Part shown: positions 28,569-36,710 of the stretch, in pieces | Layout of the letters: every line of letters starts with the position of its first letter | Numbering within the stretch: position 1 is the first letter of the stretch | From: Aureimonas sp. AU22 | Lineage (GTDB): Bacteria; Pseudomonadota; Alphaproteobacteria; Rhizobiales; Rhizobiaceae | DNA length: 64,000 bases | Reading direction: 5' to 3' | Assembly: GCF_001463745.1 (NCBI RefSeq) | Contig: NZ_BBWJ01000043.1 | Coordinates: 118,510-182,509 of the forward strand | Notes under the pieces: model-generated | What the model saw: only the letters and a program-made list of their open reading frames with translations | What the model was told of the DNA's origin: nothing | Databases searched by the model: none | Translations under genes and position numbers: made by a program

Positions 28569-29183
28569 TTAGTTGGTGCCCGGCGCCCCGCCGGCGCCCG
28601 GCGACAGGAGCATGCGCACCCGGCCGCCGCCGCCCGAGGCGCCGCCGCAATTGTTGCTCTGAAGCCGCGCGACGCCCGTATCCATCTGGATGCGCAGCAC
28701 GCAGCCGGTCGCCACGTTCTTGCCCTGGCTGAGCACGACGTCGCCGGTGAGGAGAGCGACCTGCGTCTTCATGTCGAACTCGGCCTTGTTGGCGGTGGCG
28801 GTCTGATCGGCCGAGCGGATGGTCACCTTGCCGGTGGCTTCCAGGCGGCTGATGTCGCCCGAGCCGCCCGGCATGTTGGAGCGCTGGGCGGCCGGCTGGG
28901 CGCCGCCCTCCTGGTTGCGCACGTAGTAGACCAGCAGCTTCTCGGCGTTCATCGAGGTCTGGCCCTGGCGCACGCTGACGTCGCCGGAGAACGTTGCGAG
29001 CGACTGGCCGTCGTCGACGTCGAGCTGGTTCGATTCGATGGCGACGGGCTGGTCGCCCTGCACCTGGAGCCCGCCGAAGGAATTGCCGAAGCCTTGCGAC
29101 TGTTCCTGCGCGCCGGCGACGCCGGTGAGGGACAGGGCGCCGAGGACGGCCAGCACGACGGGCAGGCGATGGGTCGATGTCAT
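28569..29183 (-). CDS. lptA: LptA, periplasmic LPS-transport bridge protein (OstA-like)
   Basis: LptA forms the periplasmic filament between LptC and LptD. The 204-residue protein has a Sec signal (1-25, ending VAGAQ) and an OstA domain with the pattern PVAIESNQLDVDDG and FSGDVSVRQG. An unusual Ala/Gly/Gln-rich insert stands between its beta segments, at about 95-110. The ATG overlaps the lptC stop by 4 bp. The C-terminus is Gly/Pro-rich (SPGAGGAPGTN). Confidence 0.9.
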   Translation of the reverse strand: MTSTHRLPVVLAVLGALSLTGVAGAQEQSQGFGNSFGGLQVQGDQPVAIESNQLDVDDGQSLATFSGDVSVRQGQTSMNAEKLLVYYVRNQEGGAQPAAQRSNMPGGSGDISRLEATGKVTIRSADQTATANKAEFDMKTQVALLTGDVVLSQGKNVATGCVLRIQMDTGVARLQSNNCGGASGGGGRVRMLLSPGAGGAPGTN

Positions 29184-29899
29184 GGTCCGGGCTCGCTCGA
29201 GGGGGCGGCGCCCCCGTTGGAAAGGGACTGCGGAAGAAGGGTCAGCTTGACGCGGTTGCCGAAGGACAGCGTCTTGCCGCCGTCCGAGATGGATACGTTA
29301 CCAGCTTCCAGGCGCTGGTCGGTGGTGGCGATCTCGACCGGCCCCGTGCCGGTCAGCGTGCCGCCCTCGAGCGCGACGTCGGCGCTGCGCATGCGGATGC
29401 GGATGCCGCTGGTCGTGTCCACGGAGATTTGATCGTAGAGACGCAGGACGTTGGTGCGCGTGTCGAAGCGCCCCTTGGCGGCGACGAGCTCGGCCGTCGT
29501 CCCCGCGTCCACCGTCAGGTTGGCGCGCACGCCCTCCAGATCGATGCCCGTGCCGCCGAGCGCCTGGATCGCGCGATCGGCGACCATGGAGAAGGGACGG
29601 TCGTTGCCGTCGACGCCCGACATGCGCGGATCGCGCATCACCAGGCGTCCGTCCTCGATCGAGGTCGAGGCGAAGGCGATGTCGGCGGGAAGGCTGCGCG
29701 CGAGCCACGTCGCGACGACGCCCGCCAGGACGATGGCGGTGGCGATCAGCGGCAGGCCGAACTTCAGCCAGCGGACGCGGCGCGAGTGGGTGCGTGCACG
29801 ATTGAACGCGTCCGCCGGCCGCTCGGCAGCGTTGCCGATGGCCAGTTCGTCGCGCGTGGTGATCGCTTGGCCGTCCTGCCTGTTGGGTGCGTCGAGAAT
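29180..29899 (-). CDS. lptC: LptC, inner-membrane LPS transport protein, with apparent ATT start
   Basis: LptC anchors the LPS bridge at the inner membrane. An open frame from 29899 encodes about 239 residues: a cytoplasmic start (ILDAPNRQDGQ), a membrane helix (FGLPLIATAIVLAGVVATWL) and the periplasmic LptC fold. The frame has no ATG upstream of the helix. The first GTG (29641) lies after the helix and would give a protein without its anchor. ATT at 29897-29899 has GGAG eight bases upstream, so I propose it as start. The stop overlaps lptA by 4 bp. The product call is firm; the start is not. Confidence 0.75.
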   Translation of the reverse strand: MLDAPNRQDGQAITTRDELAIGNAAERPADAFNRARTHSRRVRWLKFGLPLIATAIVLAGVVATWLARSLPADIAFASTSIEDGRLVMRDPRMSGVDGNDRPFSMVADRAIQALGGTGIDLEGVRANLTVDAGTTAELVAAKGRFDTRTNVLRLYDQISVDTTSGIRIRMRSADVALEGGTLTGTGPVEIATTDQRLEAGNVSISDGGKTLSFGNRVKLTLLPQSLSNGGAAPSSEPGP

Positions 29900-30117
29900 G
29901 AATGCGGCTCCGAAACGATTCGCATGGAAATGCGGGGCGGCGCCGGCTGGGGCGCTCCGTCCGCTTCCCTTATGCGGGATATAGGGTTTTTACATGGTAA
30001 AGCCACGGCGCGCGAGGGCCTGCCGAGCCGAGCCTGCAAGGGGATTGTCCGCCCGCTTGGCAAGCCGGCCCGCCCGGTCTATCGCTCGCCCCGAACTTCG
30101 AGGACAGGCGGGCAGGC

Positions 30118-31074
30118 ATGGACGCGCAAGGCATCATCGACCGTCGGCGGCTGCGCCGCAAACTGTCCTTCTGGCGCGTGGCGGCATTGCTCGTGGTGGC
30201 GCTCTGCCTCGTCCTGGCGGCGCTGGCTGCCGGCTGGCGTCCGGGTGCCGCGCTCGGGCCGACGATCGCCCGCGTCGAGGTAACCGGCCTCATCACCGAG
30301 GATCGCGAGATGCTCGACCTCCTCGACGATCTCGCCGAGGACGACGCCGTGAAAGCCGTGATCGTCAGGGTGAACTCGCCGGGCGGCACGACCGTCGGCG
30401 GCGAGACGCTGTTCCATGCCGTGCGGCGCCTGGCCGAAGCCAAGCCGGTCGCGGCCGAGGTCGGTCAGCTCGCCGCTTCCGCCGGCTATATGGTCGCCAT
30501 GGCGACGGACCGCGTCGTGGCGCACCATTCCTCGATCGTCGGCTCGATCGGCGTCCTGTTCCAGTACGTGGACGCTTCCGTGCTTCTCGGACGCATCGGG
30601 GTCGACGTCGCGGCCGTGAAGTCCTCGCCGCTGAAGGCGGAACCCTCGCCCTTCGACCCCGCGCCGCCGGAAGCGCGCGAGATGATCGGGCGGCTGGTCG
30701 ACAGCTCCTACGGCTGGTTCAAGCGGCTGGTCACCGAGCGACGCGGCTTCACGCCGGATCAGACCGATGCGCTGTCGGACGGCTCCGTGTTCACGGGCGA
30801 GCAGGGCCTCGAGAATCGACTGGTCGATGCGCTGGGCGGCGAGGCCGAGATCCGGCGGTGGCTGGAAGAGGAGCGTGGTGTGCCGAAGGGGCTCGAGATC
30901 GTCGAGCGCGAGCCGAAGCGCGAGGGGACCTGGGGCCTGGGAGCCGCCACGCACGCCCTGGCGACCAACCTCCTCGGCTTCGATCCGGCCGCGGCCGGGC
31001 TCGCGCAGGCGGTCGCCGGTGCGGCCGGTCACCTTGACGGGATGGTGTCGCTCTGGCAGCCTCCGGCGCACTGA
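30118..31074 (+). CDS. sppA: SppA-type signal peptide peptidase (S49 family)
   Basis: This membrane serine protease degrades released signal peptides. The 318-residue single-domain form has a membrane anchor around 19-41 (FWRVAALLVVALCLVLAAL), the conserved NSPGGT near 80-85, the nucleophile serine in LAASAGYMVAM, and the general-base lysine in VKSSPLKAEPSPF. It resembles short SppA of Alphaproteobacteria, not the double-length enterobacterial protein. ihfB follows by 113 bp on the same strand. The C-terminal Ala-rich tail is probably disordered. Confidence 0.9.
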   Translation: MDAQGIIDRRRLRRKLSFWRVAALLVVALCLVLAALAAGWRPGAALGPTIARVEVTGLITEDREMLDLLDDLAEDDAVKAVIVRVNSPGGTTVGGETLFHAVRRLAEAKPVAAEVGQLAASAGYMVAMATDRVVAHHSSIVGSIGVLFQYVDASVLLGRIGVDVAAVKSSPLKAEPSPFDPAPPEAREMIGRLVDSSYGWFKRLVTERRGFTPDQTDALSDGSVFTGEQGLENRLVDALGGEAEIRRWLEEERGVPKGLEIVEREPKREGTWGLGAATHALATNLLGFDPAAAGLAQAVAGAAGHLDGMVSLWQPPAH

Positions 31075-31187
31075 GGACGGGCACGGTCATTCCGTTCATC
31101 CAATTGAAATAACAGGTCTTTCGGATTCGCGTCATGAGCGGCGCGAGCCTGGAAGGCCTCAAGGGTTGCGCTTCGGGGAACCATACC

Positions 31188-31469
31188 GTGATCAAGTCCG
31201 AACTCGTGCAGATCATCGCCGGCCGCAATCCGCATCTCTACCAGCGGGACGTCGAGACCATCGTCAACGCGATCTTCGACGAGATCACCCAGGCGCTGTG
31301 CGACGGCAACCGGGTCGAGCTACGCGGCTTCGGCGCCTTCTCCGTCAAGAACCGTCCCCCGCGTGCCGGGCGCAACCCGCGCACCGGCGAGGCGGTGGAG
31401 GTTGAAGAGAAGTGGGTGCCGTTCTTCAAGACCGGCAAGGAACTGCGCGAGCGCCTCAACGACGCCTGA
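31188..31469 (+). CDS. ihfB: IHF beta subunit
   Basis: IhfB pairs with IhfA to bend DNA at specific sites, helping sigma-54 activation, replication and recombination. The 93-residue product starts [11 protein letters not shown] and has the DNA-binding arm [14 protein letters not shown] at 31188 with GGGGA eight bases upstream fits the family length; an in-frame start 18 codons earlier gives an odd leader. IHF-dependent sigma-54 promoters would connect it with rpoN 4 kb away. Confidence 0.95.
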   Translation: MIKSELVQIIAGRNPHLYQRDVETIVNAIFDEITQALCDGNRVELRGFGAFSVKNRPPRAGRNPRTGEAVEVEEKWVPFFKTGKELRERLNDA

Positions 31470-31587
31470 AGCGGCGCCCGCCGATTGACGAGGGCCGGGC
31501 CCTCCATACCTAGTTCCGATGCCTGAGGACGTCAGGCGTCCGGCCGGGAGGCTTTCGCCGCCTCGCGCCTCATCAGACGGACAGACC

Positions 31588-31983
31588 ATGATCTCGAAGA
31601 TCCTCACTTTCCTCGTGCTCGGACCGCTGGCGATCCTGCTCGTGGTGTTCTGCGTCGCCAACCGGGCGCCGGTGCCGGTGTCGCTCGACCCGATCGGCAC
31701 CTTGCCGCAGTTCGTCTACGAGGTGCCGCTCTTCGTTCTCCTGATCGGGGCCGTGATTTTGGGCCTGCTGCTCGGCGGCTTCGGCACCTGGATCACCCAG
31801 CGCCACTACCGGGCGAGGGCGGCGCGCCGCCGCAACGAGGTGGAGAACCTGCGCCACGAGGTCGAGGTCTCCAACGAGCGCCTGCGTCGGCTGCGCGAGG
31901 AGCAGATCCGCACGAGCGCAGGGCCGGCGATCGGCACCTCCGGCGAGACGCGCCCGGCTCTCGCGGGTCCTGCCGCGGCCTGA
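31588..31983 (+). CDS. LapA-domain (DUF1049) inner-membrane protein
   Basis: The 131-residue protein has two membrane helices (about 5-24 and 48-68, the second in LFVLLIGAVILGLLLGGFGTW) and a charged coiled-coil C-terminus (HRYRAR-type, ENLRHEVEVSNERLRRLRE). This is the LapA layout; E. coli LapA works with LapB in LPS assembly. No lapB is next to it. Start: ATG at 31588, with only a weak upstream box. It follows ihfB by 118 bp. Confidence 0.75.
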   Translation: MISKILTFLVLGPLAILLVVFCVANRAPVPVSLDPIGTLPQFVYEVPLFVLLIGAVILGLLLGGFGTWITQRHYRARAARRRNEVENLRHEVEVSNERLRRLREEQIRTSAGPAIGTSGETRPALAGPAAA

Positions 31984-31999
31984 TCGGCGCGCCGGCTTC

Positions 32000-32458
32000 T
32001 CAAGGGTCGGCGGAGTGCGTTCCGCCGCTCTGCGCCGCAAGGTTCTCGAAGAACCGTTCGGCGAGCCTCCGCGCCGAGGTCTCTACCAGCCGACCGCCGA
32101 ACCGCGCGATCCCGCCGCCGAGGTCGGCGTCCAGCCTGTAGGTCAGCACCGTCTCGGACCCGTCCTCGCGTAAGTGCACGTCGGCGCGGCCCTTGGCGAA
32201 GCCCGCAAGGCCGCCCTTGCCCTCGCCGAGCATCACGTAACTTTCCGGGGCGACGATGTCGACAAGCCGGATCTGCCCCGCGAAGGTCGCCTTCACCACG
32301 CCGAACGCGATCGCGATCGTGGTCGCCATCACGTTCTCGCCGACGGGCTCGATGTCGCGGCATCCGGGAATGCAGGCCCGCAGCGCCGCCGGATCGTTCA
32401 GCATCGCCCAGACCGTTTCGCGCGGTGCCGGCAGGCGGTATTCGCCCCTGATTTCCAT
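32000..32458 (-). CDS. CoxG-like SRPBCC-fold protein (CO dehydrogenase subunit G family)
   Basis: The 152-residue protein is a single START/SRPBCC beta-barrel domain: EYRLPAPRETVWAMLNDP at 6-23, ACIPGCRDIEP near 29-39 and a C-terminal helix. CoxG-like proteins bind hydrophobic ligands or membranes, and in Oligotropha help anchor CO dehydrogenase, but most members have no cox genes near them. None is here, so the role is unknown. It is convergent with the lapA-like gene and divergent from the methyltransferase gene. Confidence 0.75.
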   Translation of the reverse strand: MEIRGEYRLPAPRETVWAMLNDPAALRACIPGCRDIEPVGENVMATTIAIAFGVVKATFAGQIRLVDIVAPESYVMLGEGKGGLAGFAKGRADVHLREDGSETVLTYRLDADLGGGIARFGGRLVETSARRLAERFFENLAAQSGGTHSADP

Positions 32459-32565
32459 GCCTTGTCCTTCTCCATCGGACCGGCGTCCGGCCCGTCCGGG
32501 AGAATGGGAAGGGCGACCCGCCTTGCCAAGCGGCTGCGGTTTGCCGTCCGCCCCCGCGATACGCT

Positions 32566-33696
32566 ATGGACCCGCTCATGAGGAACGACAGAACCAAGGG
32601 GCCGGGGCGGCCCGAGCGACGCGAGCGCTCTGCAGGACGGGCCGGCCAGACGCCCGACGCGGCGAGGCGCCCATCATCGGCGACCCCGGCGAACGAGCCC
32701 GCCCCCGTGCGGCGCGACAGCGTCGAGGAGATCGCGCGCGAGAACCGACGTGACCGCCCGGCCGTGGAATGGCCGGAAGGGCTGCGCCCCCGTTTCGCCG
32801 CGCCGGTGATCCTCGAGGTCGAGCCCGGGCCCGACTACGCGCTTCTGGATTCCGGCGACGGGGAGAAACTGGAGCGTTACGGCCCCCTCGTGATCCGCCG
32901 CCCGGAGAACCAGGCGATCTGGCCGCGGCGCCTCGCGCCCTCGCGCTGGGACGGTGCCGACGCGATCTTCACCGGCGACACGGACGAGGAGGGTGCCGGC
33001 CGCTGGCGCTTCCCGCGCGAGGCGCTCGGCGAGACCTGGCCGATGCGCGAGGACGGGCTCTCGTATCTCGGTCGCTTCACCTCGTTCCGCCATGTCGGCG
33101 TGTTTCCCGAGCAGACCGTCCACTGGCGCTTCATGACCGAGGCGATCGCGCGCGAACGCGCGCAGTCGGGACGGCCCGTGCGTGTCCTCAACCTCTTCGG
33201 CTACACCGGCCTCGCCTCGCTGCTCGCCGCGCGTGCCGGCGCCGAGGTGACCCATGTCGACGCCTCCAAGCGCGCCATCGGCTGGGCGCGCGAGAACGCG
33301 GAACTCGCCGGCCTTGTCGACCGGCCGATCCGTTGGATCTGCGAGGACGCCGTGCGCTATGCCGAGCGCGAGGCGCGGCGCGGCTCGACCTACGACATCA
33401 TTCTTCTCGATCCTCCGAAGTTCGGACGCGGCCCCAAGGGCGAGGTCTGGCAGCTCTTCGAGGATCTGCCGCATCTTCTCGTCCTCATGCGCCGGCTCCT
33501 GTCGGACAGGCCGCTCGCGCTCGTGCTCACCGCCTATTCCATCCGCTCGTCCTTCTATTCGCTCGCCGCTCTGATGGGCGAGGCGATGCGGGGCTCGGGC
33601 GGCACGGTGGAATCGGGCGAACTCGTCATCCGGGAGGAGGGCGAGGACGCCCGCCACCTGTCCACCTCGCTCTTTTCCAGATGGGTGTCCGCTTGA
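32566..33696 (+). CDS. Class I SAM-dependent methyltransferase, RlmI/RlmK-like (COG1092)
   Basis: The 376-residue protein has an Arg/Pro-rich N-terminal extension (1-60), a strand-rich mid part, then a Rossmann methyltransferase domain with SAM motif [16 protein letters not shown] near 205 and catalytic-loop block [15 protein letters not shown]. This family includes rRNA cytosine-C5 methyltransferases; the target here is unknown. A second RNA methyltransferase of the SpoU family overlaps its 3' end, so the two are co-translated. The first ATG is used; the extension might be shorter if a later start is used. Confidence 0.85.
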   Translation: MDPLMRNDRTKGPGRPERRERSAGRAGQTPDAARRPSSATPANEPAPVRRDSVEEIARENRRDRPAVEWPEGLRPRFAAPVILEVEPGPDYALLDSGDGEKLERYGPLVIRRPENQAIWPRRLAPSRWDGADAIFTGDTDEEGAGRWRFPREALGETWPMREDGLSYLGRFTSFRHVGVFPEQTVHWRFMTEAIARERAQSGRPVRVLNLFGYTGLASLLAARAGAEVTHVDASKRAIGWARENAELAGLVDRPIRWICEDAVRYAEREARRGSTYDIILLDPPKFGRGPKGEVWQLFEDLPHLLVLMRRLLSDRPLALVLTAYSIRSSFYSLAALMGEAMRGSGGTVESGELVIREEGEDARHLSTSLFSRWVSA

Positions 33697-34547
33697 CCGA
33701 CCGCGAAACCCCCCGCCGCCCCGCGACCGCCGCGCCCGGCCGGGTGAAGGAGGTGACGAGCGTCTCCAACCCGATCGTCAAGGACATCCGCAACCTCGCT
33801 CTGAAGAAGCATCGCGAGGAAACCGGGCTGTTCCTGGCCGAAGGTCTGAAGCTCGTGATCGACGCGCTGGACGCGGGGTGGACCCTCGACACGCTGATCG
33901 CCGCCAAGTCGCAGCTGCACTCCGACCTCCTCGCCAAGACCGCGGCGCGCACGGTGGCGTCCGGCGCCGACGTCCTGGAAGCGAGCGACAAGGTCCTGGC
34001 CGCGATCTCGCGCCGCGACAACCCGCAGAGCGCCATCGGCGTGTTCCGCCAGAAGACGCAGCGCATCGACCGGATCGATCTCGGCCGCGACGGGCTCCTC
34101 GTGGTGCTCGACCGGGTGCGCGATCCCGGCAATCTCGGCACAATCCTGCGCACCGCCGATGCGGCGGGTGCCAAGGGCGTCGTGCTGGTCGGCGAGAGCG
34201 TCGATCCGTTCTCGCTGGAAGCCGTCCGCGCTACCATGGGCTCGATCTTCGCCGTGCCGGTCGCGCGGGTCGACGAGGCGGGCTTCCTCGCCTTCCGGAA
34301 GGGCTTTCCCGGCCTCGTGGTCGGCACGCACATGCGCGGGGACACCGATTTCCGGAAGCCGGCCTATGGGGAGAAGCCGACGCTTCTTCTCATGGGCAAC
34401 GAGCAGGCCGGCCTCACCGACGCCTTGGCACAGGCGTGCGATGCGCTCGTGCGCATTCCGCAGGTCGGACGGGCCGACAGTCTGAACCTTGCCGTCGCCA
34501 CCGGGCTGATGATCTTCGAGGCGCGGCGCGCGAGCCTGACGCTCTGA
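33681..34547 (+). CDS. SpoU/TrmH-family RNA 2'-O-methyltransferase
   Basis: The 288-residue protein has an N-terminal substrate-binding domain (about 30-115, [19 protein letters not shown]) and the knotted SPOUT domain with motif 1 [17 protein letters not shown], motif 2 GNEQAGL and motif 3 [15 protein letters not shown]. It methylates a tRNA or rRNA ribose; the target is not known. The ATG at 33681 lies inside the previous gene; a TTG at 33693 overlapping the previous stop as TTGA is an equally good start. Its stop overlaps the lspA start by 1 bp. Confidence 0.88.
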   Translation: MGVRLTDRETPRRPATAAPGRVKEVTSVSNPIVKDIRNLALKKHREETGLFLAEGLKLVIDALDAGWTLDTLIAAKSQLHSDLLAKTAARTVASGADVLEASDKVLAAISRRDNPQSAIGVFRQKTQRIDRIDLGRDGLLVVLDRVRDPGNLGTILRTADAAGAKGVVLVGESVDPFSLEAVRATMGSIFAVPVARVDEAGFLAFRKGFPGLVVGTHMRGDTDFRKPAYGEKPTLLLMGNEQAGLTDALAQACDALVRIPQVGRADSLNLAVATGLMIFEARRASLTL

Positions 34548-35044
34548 TGGCCCGCCTCCTGTCCGCCCTCTCCGTCGTCGCCTTGGCTGTCGCCCTCGAC
34601 CAGGCGATCAAGCACCTCGTCGTCGGCACCATGCAGCTCGGCGAGGCGATCGAGGTCCTGCCGTTCCTCGCCATCTTCCATGCGCGGAACGAGGGCATCG
34701 CCTTCTCGCTGCTCGACGGCTTTCATGGCCTCGGTCTCGCGGCGATCTCCTTGATCGTCCTCGGCTTCGTCGGCTGGCTGTGGTGGAACACGCCCGCCGA
34801 CCGACGGTTGACGCAATTCGGCTTCGCGATCATCGTCGGCGGGGCCATCGGCAACCTGATCGACCGCGTCTCCCTCGGCTATGTCGTGGACTACATCCTG
34901 TTCCACACGCCGGTCTGGAGCTTCGCGGTCTTCAATCTCGCCGACGCCTTCATCTCGGTCGGTGCCGCGCTGATCCTTCTCGACGAATTCGTGGGGCATC
35001 GAAGGAAGCGGACCGAAGCCGGCCGGGAACCCGCAGACAGTTGA
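34547..35044 (+). CDS. lspA: LspA, lipoprotein signal peptidase II
   Basis: LspA removes signal peptides from diacylglyceryl-prolipoproteins in the inner membrane. The 165-residue product has four membrane helices and the two catalytic aspartates, in [16 protein letters not shown] and FNLADAFI. The start is at the TGATG junction with the upstream methyltransferase. The product Lnt, which acts after it, is encoded at 55.9 kb. Confidence 0.95.
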   Translation: MARLLSALSVVALAVALDQAIKHLVVGTMQLGEAIEVLPFLAIFHARNEGIAFSLLDGFHGLGLAAISLIVLGFVGWLWWNTPADRRLTQFGFAIIVGGAIGNLIDRVSLGYVVDYILFHTPVWSFAVFNLADAFISVGAALILLDEFVGHRRKRTEAGREPADS

Positions 35045-35185
35045 CGCTTTCGTGAAAGCGGCGGAAACAGGAGGCCGACGGCGCTGACGGAAGAGATCCG
35101 AGGCTGGATCGTTCGTCACGAAACCGTCGCCCCCGTCCGCTAATCGGACGCGGACGAGACGCTCCGATCGTCCCGAGGAGACGCA

Positions 35186-36106
35186 ATGATGGGATTTGTC
35201 GCCACCTTGAGTCCGCTCACCGCCCGAACGGGCGAGCCCCTGACCAAGCGCATGCTGTCGCTGATCCCGTCCGCGCCGCGCGGCTTCACCGCGCCGCTCG
35301 ATCCGCGCGCGCCCATCCTCGGGCGGCTCGGCGGCCTCGAGGTGCGCCTGGCGCGCACCAAGGCCGAGATCCGCGCCGCGCAGGGACTGCGCTACAACGT
35401 CTTCTACGAGGAGATGAGCGCCAAGCCGTCGCCACTTCAGAAGGTGACCCGGCGCGACGCGGACGGCTTCGACCGGTTCTGCGACCATCTCCTCGTGTTC
35501 GATCGCGCCAAGGCGGGCGAGGGCACGGCGCAGATCGTCGGCACCTATCGCCTCCTGCGCCAGAGCGCGGCCGGTCGCTCGCCCGGCTTCTACACGGCGG
35601 GCGAGTTCGAGATCGACCGGCTCGTCGCACGCCATCCCGGGCTGCGCTTCCTGGAACTCGGCCGCTCCTGCGTGCTTCCCGACTATCGCGGCAAGCGAAC
35701 GGTGGAGCTGCTCTGGCAGGGCATCTGGGCCTATGTCATCCAGCACCGCATCGACGTCCTGTTCGGCTGCGCCTCGCTTGCCGGCACGGATCTGACGAAG
35801 CTTTCCGATGCGCTCGCGCTCCTGCGCGACAGCGCGCCCGCGCCCACGGAATGGCGCGTCCGCGCGCTCGAAGGGCGCCGCGCGGCCCTGGCGGCCGATG
35901 CGGTCTGTGCCGACCCCAAGCGCGCGCTCGGTGCGCTACCGCCGCTCCTGAAGGGCTACCTGCGCATCGGCGGCTACGTCGGCGAGGATGCGGTGGTGGA
36001 CCACCAGTTCGGCACGACCGACGTTCTCGTGGTGCTTCCGGTGTCGCGGATCAACCCGCGCTACGTCAGCCACTACGGCGCCGACGCCGGTCGCTTCGCC
36101 GCCTGA
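35186..36106 (+). CDS. olsB: OlsB-type ornithine N-acyltransferase (GNAT fold)
   Basis: OlsB transfers a 3-hydroxy fatty acid from ACP to ornithine, making lyso-ornithine lipid. The 306-residue protein matches the family long annotated as hemolysin-like GNAT proteins: LRYNVFYEEM near 72, FEIDRLVARHPGLRFLELGRSCV and FGCASLAGTD. Two ATGs are adjacent; GAGGAG lies five bases before the first. An OlsA/PlsC-like gene at 50.7 kb could provide the second acylation. olsB-mutS-glnD in this order is rhizobial. Ornithine lipids are made without phosphate. Confidence 0.8.
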   Translation: MMGFVATLSPLTARTGEPLTKRMLSLIPSAPRGFTAPLDPRAPILGRLGGLEVRLARTKAEIRAAQGLRYNVFYEEMSAKPSPLQKVTRRDADGFDRFCDHLLVFDRAKAGEGTAQIVGTYRLLRQSAAGRSPGFYTAGEFEIDRLVARHPGLRFLELGRSCVLPDYRGKRTVELLWQGIWAYVIQHRIDVLFGCASLAGTDLTKLSDALALLRDSAPAPTEWRVRALEGRRAALAADAVCADPKRALGALPPLLKGYLRIGGYVGEDAVVDHQFGTTDVLVVLPVSRINPRYVSHYGADAGRFAA

Positions 36107-36169
36107 GGCGAGCCGGCGTTTCGCAGGTCGGGCGGGTGGCCGCGAGGCCTCCCGTCCGGTCGGGAGCCG

Positions 36170-36484
36170 TCACTGATCGACGCGCACCACGGAGCGCGTG
36201 CGCATGTCCACCAGGACCGGCCGCCCGTCGAAATAGAAGTAGCCGAAGTCCTTGTTGCCCTCGACCTGCGCAAGCGTCACCGCCTGCGGCACCGAGGCGC
36301 CGAGGCTGGGGGCGACGTTCATGCGCGCATCCGCCTGCGGATGGTCCACCGCGTACTGGTAGACATCGACGCGCTCCTGCTGCTCCTGCGCCACCGCGGA
36401 ACCCGCAGCGCCCGCCAGAAGCAGCGCCAGGAGCACCGCACCCGAATTCCTGCCGATCATCGACATCCTGTTGATCACCGTCAC
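36170..36484 (-). CDS. Small exported DUF1236-like protein
   Basis: The 104-residue protein has a signal peptide (about 10-33, GAVLLALLLAGAAGSAVAQ) and a C-terminal 40-residue segment ending in GYFYFDGRPVLVDMRTRSVV, the pattern of DUF1236, a domain frequent in Rhizobiales exported proteins of unknown function. The start may be any of three close methionines (1, 7 or 9). It is convergent with olsB and divergent from mutS; a 226-bp gap separates it from mutS and I see only weak hairpins in it. Confidence 0.65.
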   Translation of the reverse strand: MTVINRMSMIGRNSGAVLLALLLAGAAGSAVAQEQQERVDVYQYAVDHPQADARMNVAPSLGASVPQAVTLAQVEGNKDFGYFYFDGRPVLVDMRTRSVVRVDQ

Positions 36485-36710
36485 CGCCTATTCCCGGATC
36501 CGCGGCCCCCGAGGGGCGCGGATCGAGCAAATCTCGTCGTTCGCCGTCCTGTCGCATTCGCCTTCGGCGAAATCATGGACGCTCGTTGCATACCAGTTTC
36601 GCATGCCGACGTTGAATGCCCGATGAACGCTGTGTGTTCCCCGGTGAATCCTGGGGACGATGACCGGCCCGGCGCTTCCGCGCGGACCCCCGCCCCGCTA
36701 TCCATGCCCC

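Noticed and set aside
29180..29641. lptC starting at GTG 29641 (153 residues)
   Set aside because: It would remove the N-terminal membrane helix needed to anchor LptC, and the frame is open and protein-like for at least 86 codons upstream.
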